DNA of 64,000 bases from Metridium senile. Taxonomy: Eukaryota; Cnidaria; Anthozoa; Actiniaria; Metridiidae. Of the stretch, positions 34,253 to 46,681 are shown in pieces. The stretch is taken from NCBI GenBank assembly GCA_949775045.1, contig OX459105.1, positions 12,413,398 to 12,477,397 of the forward strand, given 5' to 3'. A model generated the notes under the pieces. It was not told the origin of the DNA and ran no database searches. It worked only from the letters and a program-made list of their open reading frames with translations. The translations under genes and the position numbers were made by a program. Numbering within the stretch: position 1 is the first letter of the stretch; the number at the start of each line of letters is the position of its first letter.

Positions 34253-34984
34253 TATATAGAGGCTTCTCGAGCTCAGACATCACGTCCAAGATAAAATAGT
34301 GTTTGTTTAATGATATCCCCATAACTGTAATGTCCACTTATCTATCCAATCTCAATATTTGTCATTATTGTGTGCATTTTTACTGGCCAGAGATCAAATA
34401 ATATTAACCTGAACACACAGGAACATTTAGTATTCCATGTTCAATATTCCATACAGTTTCATGCTATATCTAACACCACTGTACTATTTGACAAAAGGCG
34501 CATTTCCAATGGCTAAGCCTCAAATCAGAGTAAATTCAAATGTGTTTTCTCTAGTTAAGCGCATTTTCCCTGTATACTAAAAAAATAATTGCCATTGTCA
34601 CGCGTTTGACTTTGATTTCCGATCGCCTCGGTTTTCTGATTCCGATAAAAAAGTGAGAACCAAGCTTTATAATGGAATACGATACTATATATCGTGTACT
34701 TGACTAGCAACAATTTGTCTAGACAAGTGGAGCGAGAGTGAAGTGTATAACTTTGTATGTGTATTGTGCATGTACAACCAACCATACGGCTCTGGTGAAA
34801 TGGTAATATTCAACAAGCTTGGACAAAAATAGTTGACAATTTTCAAGACATTGCATTACAAAATGGTCTTTTAATGTTTCTGCTCCCATTTCCGCTCCCC
34901 TCCCCTCCCCCTGGGACAATGTACGATTGGTCAGGTTGGTCAATCATAAACCAACACCCAACATTGTATTGGATAATCTGTAAA

Positions 34985-35650
34985 AAATAATCTGCATGAT
35001 TAAAATCTTGCCGTTTTGGCATTGAAATGAAATATTACAACTGGGACGAATTAAATAAAAAAGATCAAAATTAATAATTGGCTGAAATCTGGATTAAACT
35101 TTAAGTCAATTCTTAGGTTATCAATTTCACGTTACTACGGAGGTTAACAATAAATTATCTGATTAAAATCTTGCCGTTTTGTCATTTCAATGAATGCTAC
35201 AACTGGGACGAACTAAATCGATCAGTTGTTCAAAGCCGGATGATTGGATAAAATGTGGATCAAACTGAAATATTACAACTGGGACGAACTAAATAAAAAT
35301 AATAAAAAATAAAAATTAATAAAAATAATATTTATAAATAAATATTATTTATATTAATTTGTATTTTTCTTTTTTTCCAGCCAATTATTAATGTTTTTTT
35401 TATTATTTTTCTTAGGTTAACCATAATCTGATTAATAATCTGAGAAACGGCTTGCTGTTTTGGCATTGCAATGAAAAACTTCAACTGGGATGAAAATTTA
35501 ACTCAGTTGTTCAAAGCCGGATAATTGGATAAAATGTGGATCAAACTATAGGCTAACCATTATGATAATCTGATTAATAATCTGACCATGATGAAAGGCT
35601 TGCTATTTTAGCATTGCACTGAGATGCTACTAACTGGGACCAACTGCATG
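34985..35650. repeat. Four to five dispersed units with AACTGGGACGAACTAAAT
   Basis: Units near 34985, 35160, 35425 and 35570 share AATCTTGCCGTTTTGGCATT, CAACTGGGACGAA and TTGGATAAAATGTGGATCAA. Spacing is irregular because of AT-rich expansions between them. Confidence 0.7.
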
Positions 35651-38070
35651 TCGACCCAGTTGTTACCTATAGTAAAGATCTTAAACTCTGCTTTCAGGGT
35701 AATAATTTTTAACGTTTGCCATTTTGGAAACAAAATATGATGGCCATTATTTAATATCTGTGATGAGGCCTTTTGCATGTTTAATATAGGCATAGCCAGG
35801 TAGCCATTATTTTTTTTATTTTATTTTTATTTTTTACATTTTTGTTTTTATATTTCATGGTTTTAGTGTTTTCGCTCTAATAGCCTACAAAGACTATAAA
35901 AATAATTATTATTTTAACATCAGTAATTTTCCCTCTGTTTTCACTGTGAACATATGGTAATTTACTCTCTCAATTTTAACTCAAGTAATTGATTGTCATT
36001 GACAGGAATAACAATGAAAGCCATGATCTTGTAAATGTTTACATTACAATTTAATTAACAGAAGGTTATATAGTGTTCACATACCATAGTTGATTAGAAA
36101 GATAATCTAAATTTTAAATAAAACACAACTTATGAAGCTTTCCAAGACATATCTTTTGACTTTAATAATTGAAGCCATCGATCATCATAAATGTATACAT
36201 TGAGTGTTTGGGCAATAGTGAATCCGACAGAAAGTAAAAGCAATTTCAAATTATGAAATTATACCACTCCAGGAAAATTTGCATGAAAATAGAGCAGCTT
36301 AAGATAAAGTGCACTAATTAATAAACTGTTAATAGACCGAATCGAAATATGACGACCTACTATTCTTTTTGATTGGCAAGTCTCATGTTCATGTTGGGAC
36401 ATATTAGAATTTTCCCAGTATGAGAGGCTAGCCAGTCTAAAAACTCTATAAATTGGTCTCCATATATTTCAATTCTGTATATATATATATATATAATCAA
36501 GTTAACAAAATAAGAAACAACTAAAATAAATTAAAGTTTATGAAAACCACTCTAATAAGAATTTGCATGCATATAGTTTACTTCATTTGAAAGATATACT
36601 GATGTTTTAATGTATTAAATATTAGAAAAAAAACTATTAATAATCAAGTTAACACAATGGAAACAATAAAAAATCAAAGGCCACCTATGGCCAACTCGTG
36701 GATCATAATTAGAACATTTTGAAAGCGCTTACAGTTTAGACCGCTCCATTACGATTATGTAATTATTTTCTCGGATTAGCTTGAGATGATTTGAAGCGAA
36801 AAATAAGTATTCAATGTTGTTGTTTTATTTGTATTTTTTTGGTTGTCGTCCGTTTCGCTTATGGTCCGTCGTTCCCTCAGTCCGTGATCCGCTGACAAGT
36901 CTGATATTTACCTGGTTCGATCTTCGGTTCGTGCAGAGATACATGCGAGTTCAAAGAGTGTCTAAGAAACAGTGTTATTAAGTTGTTCTTGCAAAATAAA
37001 CGCCAGAAAAAGCAAAATAGATAGTCATTGAAGCAATTGGTGTTATATTTGAGGCGATTTGGGCTGTTGGGGTAGTTTTTAGAGTGGCCGTTTTAGCTGT
37101 TTATTTGTTGTTGTCGAGGTCAACCTGGAGGTTTAAAACCGATCACGTTATCTCACATATTGTAAAGAAAGAAATATTACTTTCATCTACATATACATAG
37201 ATCGTTAAGTTGAATTACTAGATAATAGGGTGAAGCGATTTAAGTTTTGCGAATAAGTTTGTTGTTCTGTGCAAGAAGCTAAGAGCTCGAGAATCGCCTG
37301 TTTCAATCGCCGTTCGAATTTGTACGAATTAATAGTAGTCAATAAAATTAAACTATTGACAGATAAACTGGTTACTTTAATCAAAAATATAAAAGAAATA
37401 ATTACAATAAGCAATATATTTACCCTACAACATCACTAAAACAACTATACTGTTGTTGTCTTCACTTCTAGTGTGTATCGTACTCTCTAAGAATGCTTAC
37501 CGGAAATACTGTTAAATATCCAGTAATAACAGCTTCGTCCTTTGTAACTGGTTGTGAATCCATTCCATAGCATTATGAAAGGATGGATAAAAAGTAGCTT
37601 CTGTTTATAGCAGGGAAGATTTCTCGATAAATTTGATCATAATAAGTTGGCTCGCTTAGTTCGCTCGTAAATTGCATGATCTTTAGTAAAATTCACAGTG
37701 ACCATTTCCGAAAACATTCGACATAAACTTATGTGTAATTCTACTGCGAATCGTGTGGCGTGAGCACATAAAATATGAGAGTATTCGCGATTACTTCGAC
37801 CGAAAAATCATTCCTTCAGACGAATCAAATATCCATGTGCTCGAAGTACGCTGACCGAGATCTTGGGGCTCAAAAGTTTACACTGACGGTCTAGTGAGTG
37901 AGCGAGTGAGCGAGTGAGTGAGTGAGTGAGTGAGTGACACTTCCGGTTCAAAAGCCCCATCCCAATAACTCGAGGATCTTCGATCCACGAGTTAAAAAGA
38001 ATGTAGATGATGAAAACCACTTTAATTAAACTTTATAAAGTTTAATTCATTTGAAATATTACTGATCTGG

Positions 38071-38216
38071 GGCCAGTTTTAAGAAGCCTGGATATAAAGT
38101 TATCCCCCTGGATTAGAGTTATACAGTTTATTTGTATAAGTTTTATCCGTAGGATAGGGATTTATCCTGTGAAAAGCGCTATTTGGGCTTCATACAATCA
38201 GCCCTAGGGAATGTTA
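38071..38216. repeat. MITE-like repeat (GCCTGGATAAAGTTATCC type)
   Basis: A GGGGCCAGTTTTAAGAAGCC left end and a GGGCTTCATACAATCAGCCC right end are roughly complementary. The interior has AAAGTTATCC and GGATAGGGATTTAT. A related copy lies at 42070-42212. Confidence 0.6.
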
Positions 38217-38287
38217 TTCCCTAATAAAGCAGCACATACAAAAAGGGTACTATTATATTACAAAGTTAACACAATTGAAAACAATTA

Positions 38288-38290
38288 GAC

Positions 38291-38378
<88 letters not shown>

Positions 38379-38434
38379 CTTATAAGTAATGATTTTGAAA
38401 CACATAATGAGACTTAGTAAAGAAATAAATTTTA

Positions 38435-38473
<39 letters not shown>

Positions 38474-38500
38474 CATAATCATAATAATCATAATAATAAT
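38288..38500. repeat. (TAA)n arrays enclosing a Penelope-tail fragment
   Basis: TAA arrays at about 38288-38378 and 38437-38473 flank about 60 bases (38380-38436) that match, reversed, the sequence after the Penelope-like 3' repeats at about 56817-56880 (CTTTACTAAGTCTCAT, GTGTTTCAAAATCATTACTT). Confidence 0.75.
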
Positions 38501-38519
38501 GATAATAATAAATTATATA

Positions 38520-41500
38520 AGTTTTAAAATAATAATGTCTCTCCTAAAGTAAAGATAAAAGAAACTGAGAGGAACTTATAGCACACTTACTTGGTTGCCA
38601 TACAGTTAACAAATATGTGTGTGGTACTAGTAAGCACTTGAAATCCTTTCAAGGCTAGACTGTTTTTAGTGTGCTTGGAGACAATACTTATATTCAGCTA
38701 ACCCTTTCCTATGTATTCCAGCATATAGTCAATCGAATAATTCAGAAATCGAATACAATCGAATGCAATCATATGATTGGATTCAATTGCATTCAGAACT
38801 CGAACCTTTATATATAGGATTAGACGTTTAAGCAACAATAGGTCATGAGAAAATCATTTTTAACAAACTCACTTTTAATTTGTAATTTACAGACAGGGTA
38901 TGCATCAAATACATTAACACACAAGGAAATGACTTTTGTTATGTCAGATATGTGACCTTAGGGGACAAAATATTACTTAAGTAGTTTGAGATTGAACAGT
39001 TGTGTGATATATAGATTGATAATTAACTAGATAAATAGAAAGACGATTTTAGAACAATTGCAACAAATATTTTGAGATATTCACAATAATATTTACAATA
39101 AGTTTAGTATGTTGCAATTTATGCACACTTTGTATTCTAAACAAAAATTCCATTCACGAGAGAGCACATCTGTTAAGTTTTTAATTTGATAAAAATAATA
39201 TTTTGTCTTAATTTTCTAGGTTTCTAGTATAGTAGCTGTTACAAAATCATGAAATTACAATTTCGTAAATTTGTTGCAAATATTTGCAGATTTTATATAG
39301 TATAAAAACATGAAACAATATGATAGTAAAGTTTATAATAAGCTTAATAAGCTAAGGAGGATAATTAGAACTCTCACTATCTCAATATCAGAATAATTTC
39401 AAGAAAATAAAGAAAGGAAAGTAGCTCATTTAGTTAATTCAAGTCGTTATAAAATATGCAAATTTGCAAACAAAAATCGTGTAAGTACATGTACAAATTG
39501 TTTGAAACTTGGTTGATTTTAGTAAAAACTGCCGTTGTTATTAAAAATATCTGAGTTATTATCAAAAATATTGTATATTGATAAATAAATAATAAATTAA
39601 TATCAACATTAAGAGTCATAGTAACAAATAAAACTGTGAATAATTATGAATAATAAAACACAATAAAAAATGGTGTTGATTATTGATGTAAAAATGTAAA
39701 ACATTTTACGTAAAAACAGAAACGAAAAAGTTGGCACTTTTGTACTGAAGATTGAAATTTAGCCAAGAAAGTAATTGATAAGATTCTAGTGATTTTGAAG
39801 GATATGGCATTTCGTAGCGAATGCGTTTTCTATTAAATGTGATGCCGATCGCTGCGTTTATCTCCAGCAATCAAAACATATGGTTGAGATCAATTCTTAC
39901 ATACTGCAGACTATAACATATCCCATATCCGTGAATTGAGAATGTTATCACATAAAGCCACCATTTTAAACTGAATTTTTTGCCAATAATTCCCTTAAAA
40001 TCGTTCTATAAGAGTACTTTTAATTGTGTCCATAACATTTCGATGACCTTTGAGCGGTTTCAGAATATTAATATTGACAGTGAATTATTCGTTCGCTGGG
40101 TTACGAGCTAGACTTCGGGCTATATCCCGTCTATTTATATTGGCAAAAGCACCAAATAAACTAACGATTTTCTAGTAAAATTGTCAGTGGGTTAGAAGTA
40201 AGAAGAAAAATTGTACAGAAACGTTGTCGTGCGTTTGTTGTGTTTTGTAATTATAAACTTGACCAAAGATTGAACATTGCATTGTAAATTAGTTATATGA
40301 GTTCTTATAACTGTGTTCTGTTTATATTGGGTTATATTGCTCGATAAAATACGAAGAAAAGAAATTATTGCATTATAGAAATGATGCTGGGAGTAGATAA
40401 TTTGAGAAAGAACATTGTGTTAAAACATTAATCTAATTTTTCGCAAGCTGAGTGTATCCATGCATGAAGCTCACACAAAATACAAGTACAAACACTAACG
40501 AAAAATGACCAAAAAAACTCCATAAACCTTACCTCTAAACACGTCAAAATACTTCTTAAGGAACGAGCAATAACTTAGGAATAATTACTCGGTGTTTTGT
40601 AGAGATAAACTCATCATAAGGCTATAAACATTTTGATTTTTTCGATGACAACAATGAGCGTCCGAAGAATCTTGTCGTGAACGCTTGATGTACGCTCCGG
40701 TGTTCTGCAATCTGATTGGCTTGTCAATCAAATATTTTATTACCATTGGTTCAAATAATGAATAAGGACATTTCAAAGCAGTGAAGTGAATCGCCTTCAA
40801 GAAGCCTATATTGTGAATTCGATGCTATAAAATAAATCACTTCTAAACATTCTTAATCCCAATTTTCCTTTGAAGTATAATTTATTTTCCAAAACTTCCA
40901 GGGGCGCCAATATTTGATTTGGCAACGTTGCATGACAGTAATATAATTTTTGGACCAAGTTTTGTCAACTTTGTTGGAGCCGTTCGTGTTTATTACTCCT
41001 ATTAATAATTAATGTAATAGCTGTGATCACTATATATAGATAAATTTTTAAATTTCTGATATTTCTTGTTTTCGACATCTATAGTACAGTTAAAATGGAA
41101 TAAAATTCGTTTTTATATTATATTAATCCGTTTTATAATTATGGGAATTGTTTTCATTTTCTTACTTATTGGTAATTTTTTTCACTAAATTTCGATTTAT
41201 GTCATTCCATATTTTATTTGTTAATTAATTATCATGTTCTATGCTGTTCTATCCAATCTGTTCTATTCTGTTGAATTCTATTTCTTCGATATGCAACTCA
41301 TTTCCACTATATTTTATTTCATTTTATCAGATATAAATAACAGTGGTTTACAGGAATTTCTGCAACTGAGAAATATCGTATTTGAACACATGTAAAAATA
41401 TGATTACTTTACGTGTGAAAATATCATTTTTTGAATAAAAATAATTTTTGTTTATATAGGTAATAAACAGAATAATACATTTGACGCTTTGAGATATGGA

Positions 41501-42069
41501 ACTTATCTTCTCGTCTTCAAATTCGATCGATATCTCACTCATTCGTTTCCACTAGATTTTATTTCGTTTTATTTTCCAAATATTTATTTTCTTATTTGAT
41601 CATTTCTATTTCATGTCATTCAATCTTTTTTTTAATTTTTATTGTATCATTTGTTTGGCTCTTCATGAGAAATCACAGGTAGCCCAAGCTCAGTTTTGTA
41701 ATATTGACTTCTTAAAGAATATATGGGTACTTTTGAACCTTCGATGTTTTGTCTTAAAATTTAAGAAAATTCAATAATATTCTTACAGTGTCTTCTTGTT
41801 GATCTTTATAATTATCTGCTCCAGTTTTAACCGATTTCGTTCAGGTTTATAGATACTGTCAGTCACTGCCTTGCATACTAACTTGAACGAAATACATGGC
41901 AAGTGGGAGGCAGAACAAACAGAAGACAAACAACAGACAACTAAGGGCAATATGCCAAATCAAACAAATTGGTCGCACTTGAACCAAATTTTTGAATTGC
42001 TCAAGTATTGTTTAGACTTGAAATTTTATATAACTAAACTGGCCAGGCACTAGTACTAGTATATATATA
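38520..42069. other. Gene-free AT-rich stretch
   Basis: I find no gene, RNA gene or clear repeat that I can support here. The short open frames have no recognisable domain and sit in strongly AT-rich DNA. A TTCTATTC/TTGTTCTAT-type low-complexity zone lies at about 41220-41290. Confidence 0.45.
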
Positions 42070-42212
42070 GTACTGCAAGGGTGCTGCATGAAGCCTAGAT
42101 AAAGTTATCCACTGCATGGCCGATAAGAGTTATCCAGTATATATAATTTTTTATATGTTTTAACCGTTGGATAGGGATTTATACTATTCAGGCTTCGTAT
42201 ATAACCGGCCCC
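42070..42212. repeat. Second copy of the GCCTGGATAAAGTTATCC repeat
   Basis: ATGAAGCCTAGATAAAGTTA at the left and AGGCTTCGTATATAACCGGC at the right frame an interior with TTAACCGTTGGATAGGGATT, like the copy at 38071-38216. Confidence 0.6.
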
Positions 42213-42225
42213 AGTAGTTTAGTTA

Positions 42226-42512
42226 AGCCTGGTTTTCACTAGCGACGCAACGCAAGCGCAAACGCATGCGCAAGCACAAGCATGTGAAAACGAGACGTGA
42301 ATAAGCGCAAGCGCAAACAAACTATTCACTAGTGCCACGCGCAAGCACAAGCGCAAACGCAAGAAAAAAGGAAAATTTTTGATACCTTGCGCTTGCGCTT
42401 GTGCTTGCGCTTGTGCTTGCGCTTGCATGGGCGGTTTTCACTACGAAATAAGGCCTCTTGTGCTTGCGCTTGCGTCTGCGCTTGCGCTTGCGTCGCTAGT
42501 GAAAACCAGGCT
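42226..42512. mobile_element. 287-bp MITE with TTA duplication and GCAAGC tandem interior
   Basis: The ends AGCCTGGTTTTCACTAGCGA and TCGCTAGTGAAAACCAGGCT are exact complements. TTA flanks both sides (42223-42225, 42513-42515), as in PIF/Harbinger. Inside, GCAAGCGCAAGC hexamers form both arms, so the whole molecule can fold as one hairpin. Confidence 0.88.
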
Positions 42513-42752
42513 TTAAGGGTAAAGCAATGGCTGGTCAGTGGCGGATCCAGTGGGAGGTCCAACGGTTCCATGTTGAGTTGAATTCTGATTTCTGATTGGT
42601 TAATACTGCACATTGTAACGACAATATACTGTCTAGAATCTCTTTTCTCTGCTCCTGGGTTACCTGTGGCTCTTGTCGTAACTCGCACTTGAAACAGTAG
42701 TGAAACAATATTTTCAATCACTGAATTTTAACCCTAACAGATACGACTATTA

Positions 42753-42991
42753 AGGCCCGTTTACACTAGCAATTTTGTCGCGCGACAATTAAGAGCTGGG
42801 ATATCTATGGCGATTTTATCGCAGATTTGTCAAAGCTACTTTGAACATGCTCGAAATTTAGTGCAATTTGCTGCGACTTTCTGTCTCCTAAATTCGAGCG
42901 TATTCGAAATTGCGGCGACAAAGCTGCGATAAAACCGCCATTGAAATCACAGCTCTTGTCGCGCGACAAAATTGCTAGTGTAAACTGGCCT
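42753..42991. mobile_element. 239-bp MITE, PIF/Harbinger-like
   Basis: AGGCCCGTTTACACTAGCAA and its near-complement TTGCTAGTGTAAACTGGCCT continue into TTTTGTCGCGCGACAATTAA-like arms. The flanks are TTA at the left and TGA at the right (one mismatch). Confidence 0.82.
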
Positions 42992-43094
42992 TGATATACC
43001 CAATACTTTAACGTTTAACCCCCCCCCCCCCCCCCCCCCCATAACTTAATTATCACTTCGTGGTTAATAGTGACTGTTGTTTTGCCGTGTGTAA

Positions 43095-44426
43095 TCAGTA
43101 AGGGATTGCAAGCACAATTGCAAAGACATGTATCGAGTTGTTTTGATAGTCAGTTACAATAAACCGGTCATTCCCAGGACTACACAAAGCACGCGCGGCC
43201 ACTGATATCCCATCATTCCTCACGGCACCGATGTAGACCAAACACGCAAACTTGTGCTGACTGCAGTCGATTGGCTTCTCAATGGAATGTAAATATTTGA
43301 CAATTGCCTCGCTGGTACTTCGTCCCAGTTGGTCGCAGTTTTCGGATTCGTACTCATCCAAATTTTCCAAATTTTCTTTCATAATTCGCCCAATGTTGTT
43401 TTTGATTTCTTCGTCACTATGATTAGGAAGAATCTGAAATGATTTCTCGTCTTTTTCTTCAACAGTGTTTTGAATTTGAGCACGAAATTTAGCCTCCATT
43501 GTTTTCTTTGACGAATTAAAAGCCTCAAGTGTCTTCCGAAGAACGGCGTCGGGAGCTGAACGTCTTCGGAAACCAGTCGGAAATCGTTTCGGTTTCGACG
43601 AAGGACTGGATGGTATGGAATATGAATGCGCGAGTTCATCACCGTGGGGGCTTGGTATCGAAAGGAAATTTGCATCATAATGATTTGAATTCGGCCAGAA
43701 ATTAAACTTTCCTTTAGAGCGCGGAGATTTTGGGCTGCCGCTTTTAGATTTTTTGTCGTTGCTTAAAAATGCTTTCATTCGTTTATAGAGGTCAACATCT
43801 TCAGTTTCGGGACTTATCGGAATGGACGAATCATTCGCAGAGGGAATTTGGAGGTCGTTGCTTGGCAACTCGAGCTTCAAATTCTCACGTGGGCTGTCTT
43901 TGAGTTTCTTCAAAGCGGTCTTTACTTTGCGCCAATTTTTCGTTCCTTTCGTGATTCCAGTTTCAGCTGAAACTTCTTCATGTTGTTTTTCACATTCTAG
44001 ATTCTCATTTTTAGAATTTTCGTTGTTATCATGGTACAATTTCCCGGCAAGCTTTGGTGACAGTTTAGCAATGACTTTACGTTCTTTCGACGTTTCATCA
44101 TCGTCATCTTTATTTGCCATAAGATTGAAGTCCTTTTTCAGTGAGCTCTGAAATTTTCGCATGAATTTTGGTGATGATTGCTTGAGTCGTTCAACGATTG
44201 AGTTCTGCAACACCTTAGAGTTATTGTTATTATCTAAAACGAATGAAAAGTCTTGTTGTTTCTCGTCGGACGGTGAAATAATAATTCTCCTTTCAGCAGT
44301 ATTGTTTTCATTGCCAACACTTTGAGAGCGGAGTTTTTCAACTTCAAGCACGCTCGACTTTTCTTGCTCAACCACAGACGTAAGAATGAACAATGGTGTT
44401 GCCTTAATGATGAAATCTTCTTCCAT
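43095..44426 (-). CDS. Tctex1-domain protein (dynein light chain Tctex type) with long N-terminus
   Basis: A single 443-codon exon. Residues 1 to about 345 are charged and low-complexity (KSKSGSPKSPRSKGKFNFW, SIPSSPSSKPKRFPTGF), probably disordered and phosphorylated. The last 100 residues look like a Tctex1 domain: a helix with IMKENLENLDEY, a second helix SEAIVKYLHSIEKP, then strands FACLVYIGAVRNDGISVAAR, DRFIVTDYQNNSIHVFAIVL. Tctex1-type proteins are light chains of cytoplasmic or axonemal dynein and of intraflagellar transport. Among families I know, the DYNLT4/TCTEX1D4 group also has an N-terminal extension, but this one is much longer. It could be a fusion or a divergent DYNLT4/5. The identification rests on C-terminal pattern recognition only. 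Confidence 0.68.
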   Translation of the reverse strand: MEEDFIIKATPLFILTSVVEQEKSSVLEVEKLRSQSVGNENNTAERRIIISPSDEKQQDFSFVLDNNNNSKVLQNSIVERLKQSSPKFMRKFQSSLKKDFNLMANKDDDDETSKERKVIAKLSPKLAGKLYHDNNENSKNENLECEKQHEEVSAETGITKGTKNWRKVKTALKKLKDSPRENLKLELPSNDLQIPSANDSSIPISPETEDVDLYKRMKAFLSNDKKSKSGSPKSPRSKGKFNFWPNSNHYDANFLSIPSPHGDELAHSYSIPSSPSSKPKRFPTGFRRRSAPDAVLRKTLEAFNSSKKTMEAKFRAQIQNTVEEKDEKSFQILPNHSDEEIKNNIGRIMKENLENLDEYESENCDQLGRSTSEAIVKYLHSIEKPIDCSQHKFACLVYIGAVRNDGISVAARALCSPGNDRFIVTDYQNNSIHVFAIVLAIPY

Positions 44427-46090
44427 ATTGCACTGTACCTTTGGAATGGCTGCGGTTTTCGTTTCAAAATAACGATTCTTCTTCGCTTGTTATGATAAGC
44501 GGTAGGTAACCAATTAATATAATGTTCGTGTCACACGTTTGCAGTTGGATTACCAAATAGTAAACATCAATGTGTGCTTTGCAATTCGGGTATTTCAGTA
44601 ACAAGAATCCATTGCCATCATTGTTAACTATGTTGCCATTGATGCTCTCCGTCTAAACAAATCTTTTTTTCAAAACTCAAAACTTTGACCCTTAAAAAAA
44701 CGTCTTTTTCAGTGTTATTCAGCTTTCGTTTTTTCCGTTTAGGATAAATTGAAAATACCTTGTTTGATCCGAGTCCAATTTGTCCGTTTACTGGTCTAAT
44801 GATAACAGTAAATGATCCAATTCAAAGAGCAGACCACTTGTTTCAGTCAATTACGCATCAAACATTATTCTTCGTAAAGAGTTTTCGTCCAAGATAAAGC
44901 TACATCAACCACTTGTTTTTCCATTAAACGCTAGTACGAGTAGTCTTCGAGTCCAAAGTCTATCCACAAACTCAAACAAACATGCCAAATGTTTACTGAA
45001 ATGTAGGCATGCAGGAAACAATGAGAGTATTTTGGTAATAATACTACTGTGTAGTGCATTGAATAAAAAGGAATTGAATTGATTATCATGACAAAGTTAT
45101 GCAGGGGAATATAAAGGAATTACATTAAAGCCAACAACTGAATGCCAAACAATTCATTAAAGCTGATGTTATTCTTTTTCTGGCTTAAAGTGACTTAACA
45201 TACATAACGACAGTGACCTCGGTCTATATTTCCCCTCCCCTTCCCCCTCCCTCAAGGGATCTCTTTTATGCATATTCAAATATAATTACTGTATTTACTT
45301 GAATAAGCGCCGCATTTTAACGCTATAAGTGTTAAGGCCCGGGCACCAAACGGTTTCAACATTCATTTGCTTCATGACAACTGATTCGTTCGATTTTGTT
45401 GAATGGTAAAGTTTAAATGCTTTTGAACTCTTTCAACATTGTTGAAACGTGACTGACGCAACAGCCCAAACTCATTATTAATTTGACAATATATATATTT
45501 AAAAATAAAATTACAAAATGAAAAACATATTTCATGTGTGTTGGTTTTTTTTAATTCATTTTAATCGTTAATAAACGGTTTTGTTAGTTTTTTTTATATC
45601 TGCTAAGCGTTTATTAACGATGACGTATTTAATAGAGAAAATAAGGAAGAATAGTACTATGAAACTATATCAAATTTAGAGGAAAATATCTCAAAAATGA
45701 GCTAAAACCCACCCATTTCAATTTTTCCGATTTTTCAATATTATGAGATTTAGTGTAAAATTGCTTATTTATTTTTGAATTCGTCGTTCTAAAAATATAT
45801 TTTAATTCTGTTTGTTCAAAATAAAATTCGTGTTCAAACTTGAAAAAAAATGTTCTTCCTACGCGTGATCGTTTAACAGTGCTCTTATAACTCTAAGTGA
45901 TTCGCCCTTTAATATCATTTTACTTTGGACTCAATTCAAAGACGATATTTTAGCAAAGTTCAATTTCAACCTGATGAGATGTTTTCAAACGGCCGCGTTG
46001 TTCGTGGTTTTTGTCGTGCTGATAGACTCGTTTGGCCATGGCATTTTCAGTTCTTGGTCATTTAGCTAGGTGAATGGCAATGTTTATATA
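44427..46090. other. Gene-free stretch upstream of the Tctex1 gene
   Basis: The proximal part is the likely promoter of the minus-strand gene. An AATTGAATTGATT retroposon-like tail lies near 45073-45088, and a block at about 45335-45475 (GGCACCAAACGGTTTCAAC, TCAACATTGTTGAAACGTG) looks like an interspersed repeat. No gene is supported. Confidence 0.45.
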
Positions 46091-46355
46091 CACCTATTTC
46101 AAAAAACGTTTTCAGAAGGAGATCTGAATCTGCAATCTGAGACCGAAATGAATTCTGGGGTACGGCAGTTTTTTCTTATTGCGTGCACTTTCTGGCTTCG
46201 GATATGGCGACGGTAAATCTAAATCTGAAGGTGCTAAGCGCAAAAAAAAAACAGGGCCAGGCCTGGTTTTTGCAGTACGCAATTTTCCTGAATTCATTTC
46301 GGTCTCAGATTGCAGATTGCAGATCTCCTTCTGACAACGTTTTTTGAAATAGGTG
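46091..46355. mobile_element. 265-bp MITE, CACCTATTTC family, TA duplication
   Basis: CACCTATTTCAAAAAACGTT and AACGTTTTTTGAAATAGGTG are exact complements at the tips. TA flanks both ends (46089-46090, 46356-46357). Inner arms share TCTGAGACCGAAATGAATTC. Confidence 0.88.
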
Positions 46356-46616
46356 TATGGGAGACGACCAATTTTTCCTACAAATACCTAAGGGATGGGC
46401 CATTAGTCAACTAACAATAAAAAATAAAAATCAAGCAAGGGAAAAAGAGAGACACAAATGTGTGCAAAGAAGAAAGCAAAGAAAGCTTAAACACTTACAG
46501 AAGTATATACAAACAGAAGTACACATCTCCACTGGTCCGTTCCTAATTTAGAATAGAAAATGAAAACAAACAAACAAAAAAATAGAAAACACCATGATTT
46601 GTATTTTTCAATGCAG

Positions 46617-46622
46617 TTTATT
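46617..46622 (-). promoter_or_regulatory. Polyadenylation signal of lectin gene 1
   Basis: TTTATT on the plus strand is AATAAA on the coding strand, about 60 bases beyond the lectin stop codon. Confidence 0.6.
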
Positions 46623-46681
46623 CTCTATTTCTACTGATTTAGCAGGTTGACATGCTTTCAATTACATTTTCCATGCAGTCT

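Larger units (their letters stand above)
33322..38070. other. Gene-free stretch with dispersed repeats
   Basis: No gene is supported across this AT-rich stretch. Identifiable contents are the TA-flanked MITE at 33966-34252, a run of related units at about 34985-35650, an (AT)n tract near 36478-36494 and a GAGT-type tandem run at about 37891-37937. A segment at about 37950-37995 (CCAATAACTCGAGGATC) is related to one at about 58310-58385. Everything else looks unique and non-coding to me. Confidence 0.5.

Noticed and set aside
42219..42721. Open frames rich in Gln/Ala or Lys/Arg
   Set aside because: They come from GCAAGC hexamers in both arms of a MITE and extend only into its flanks.
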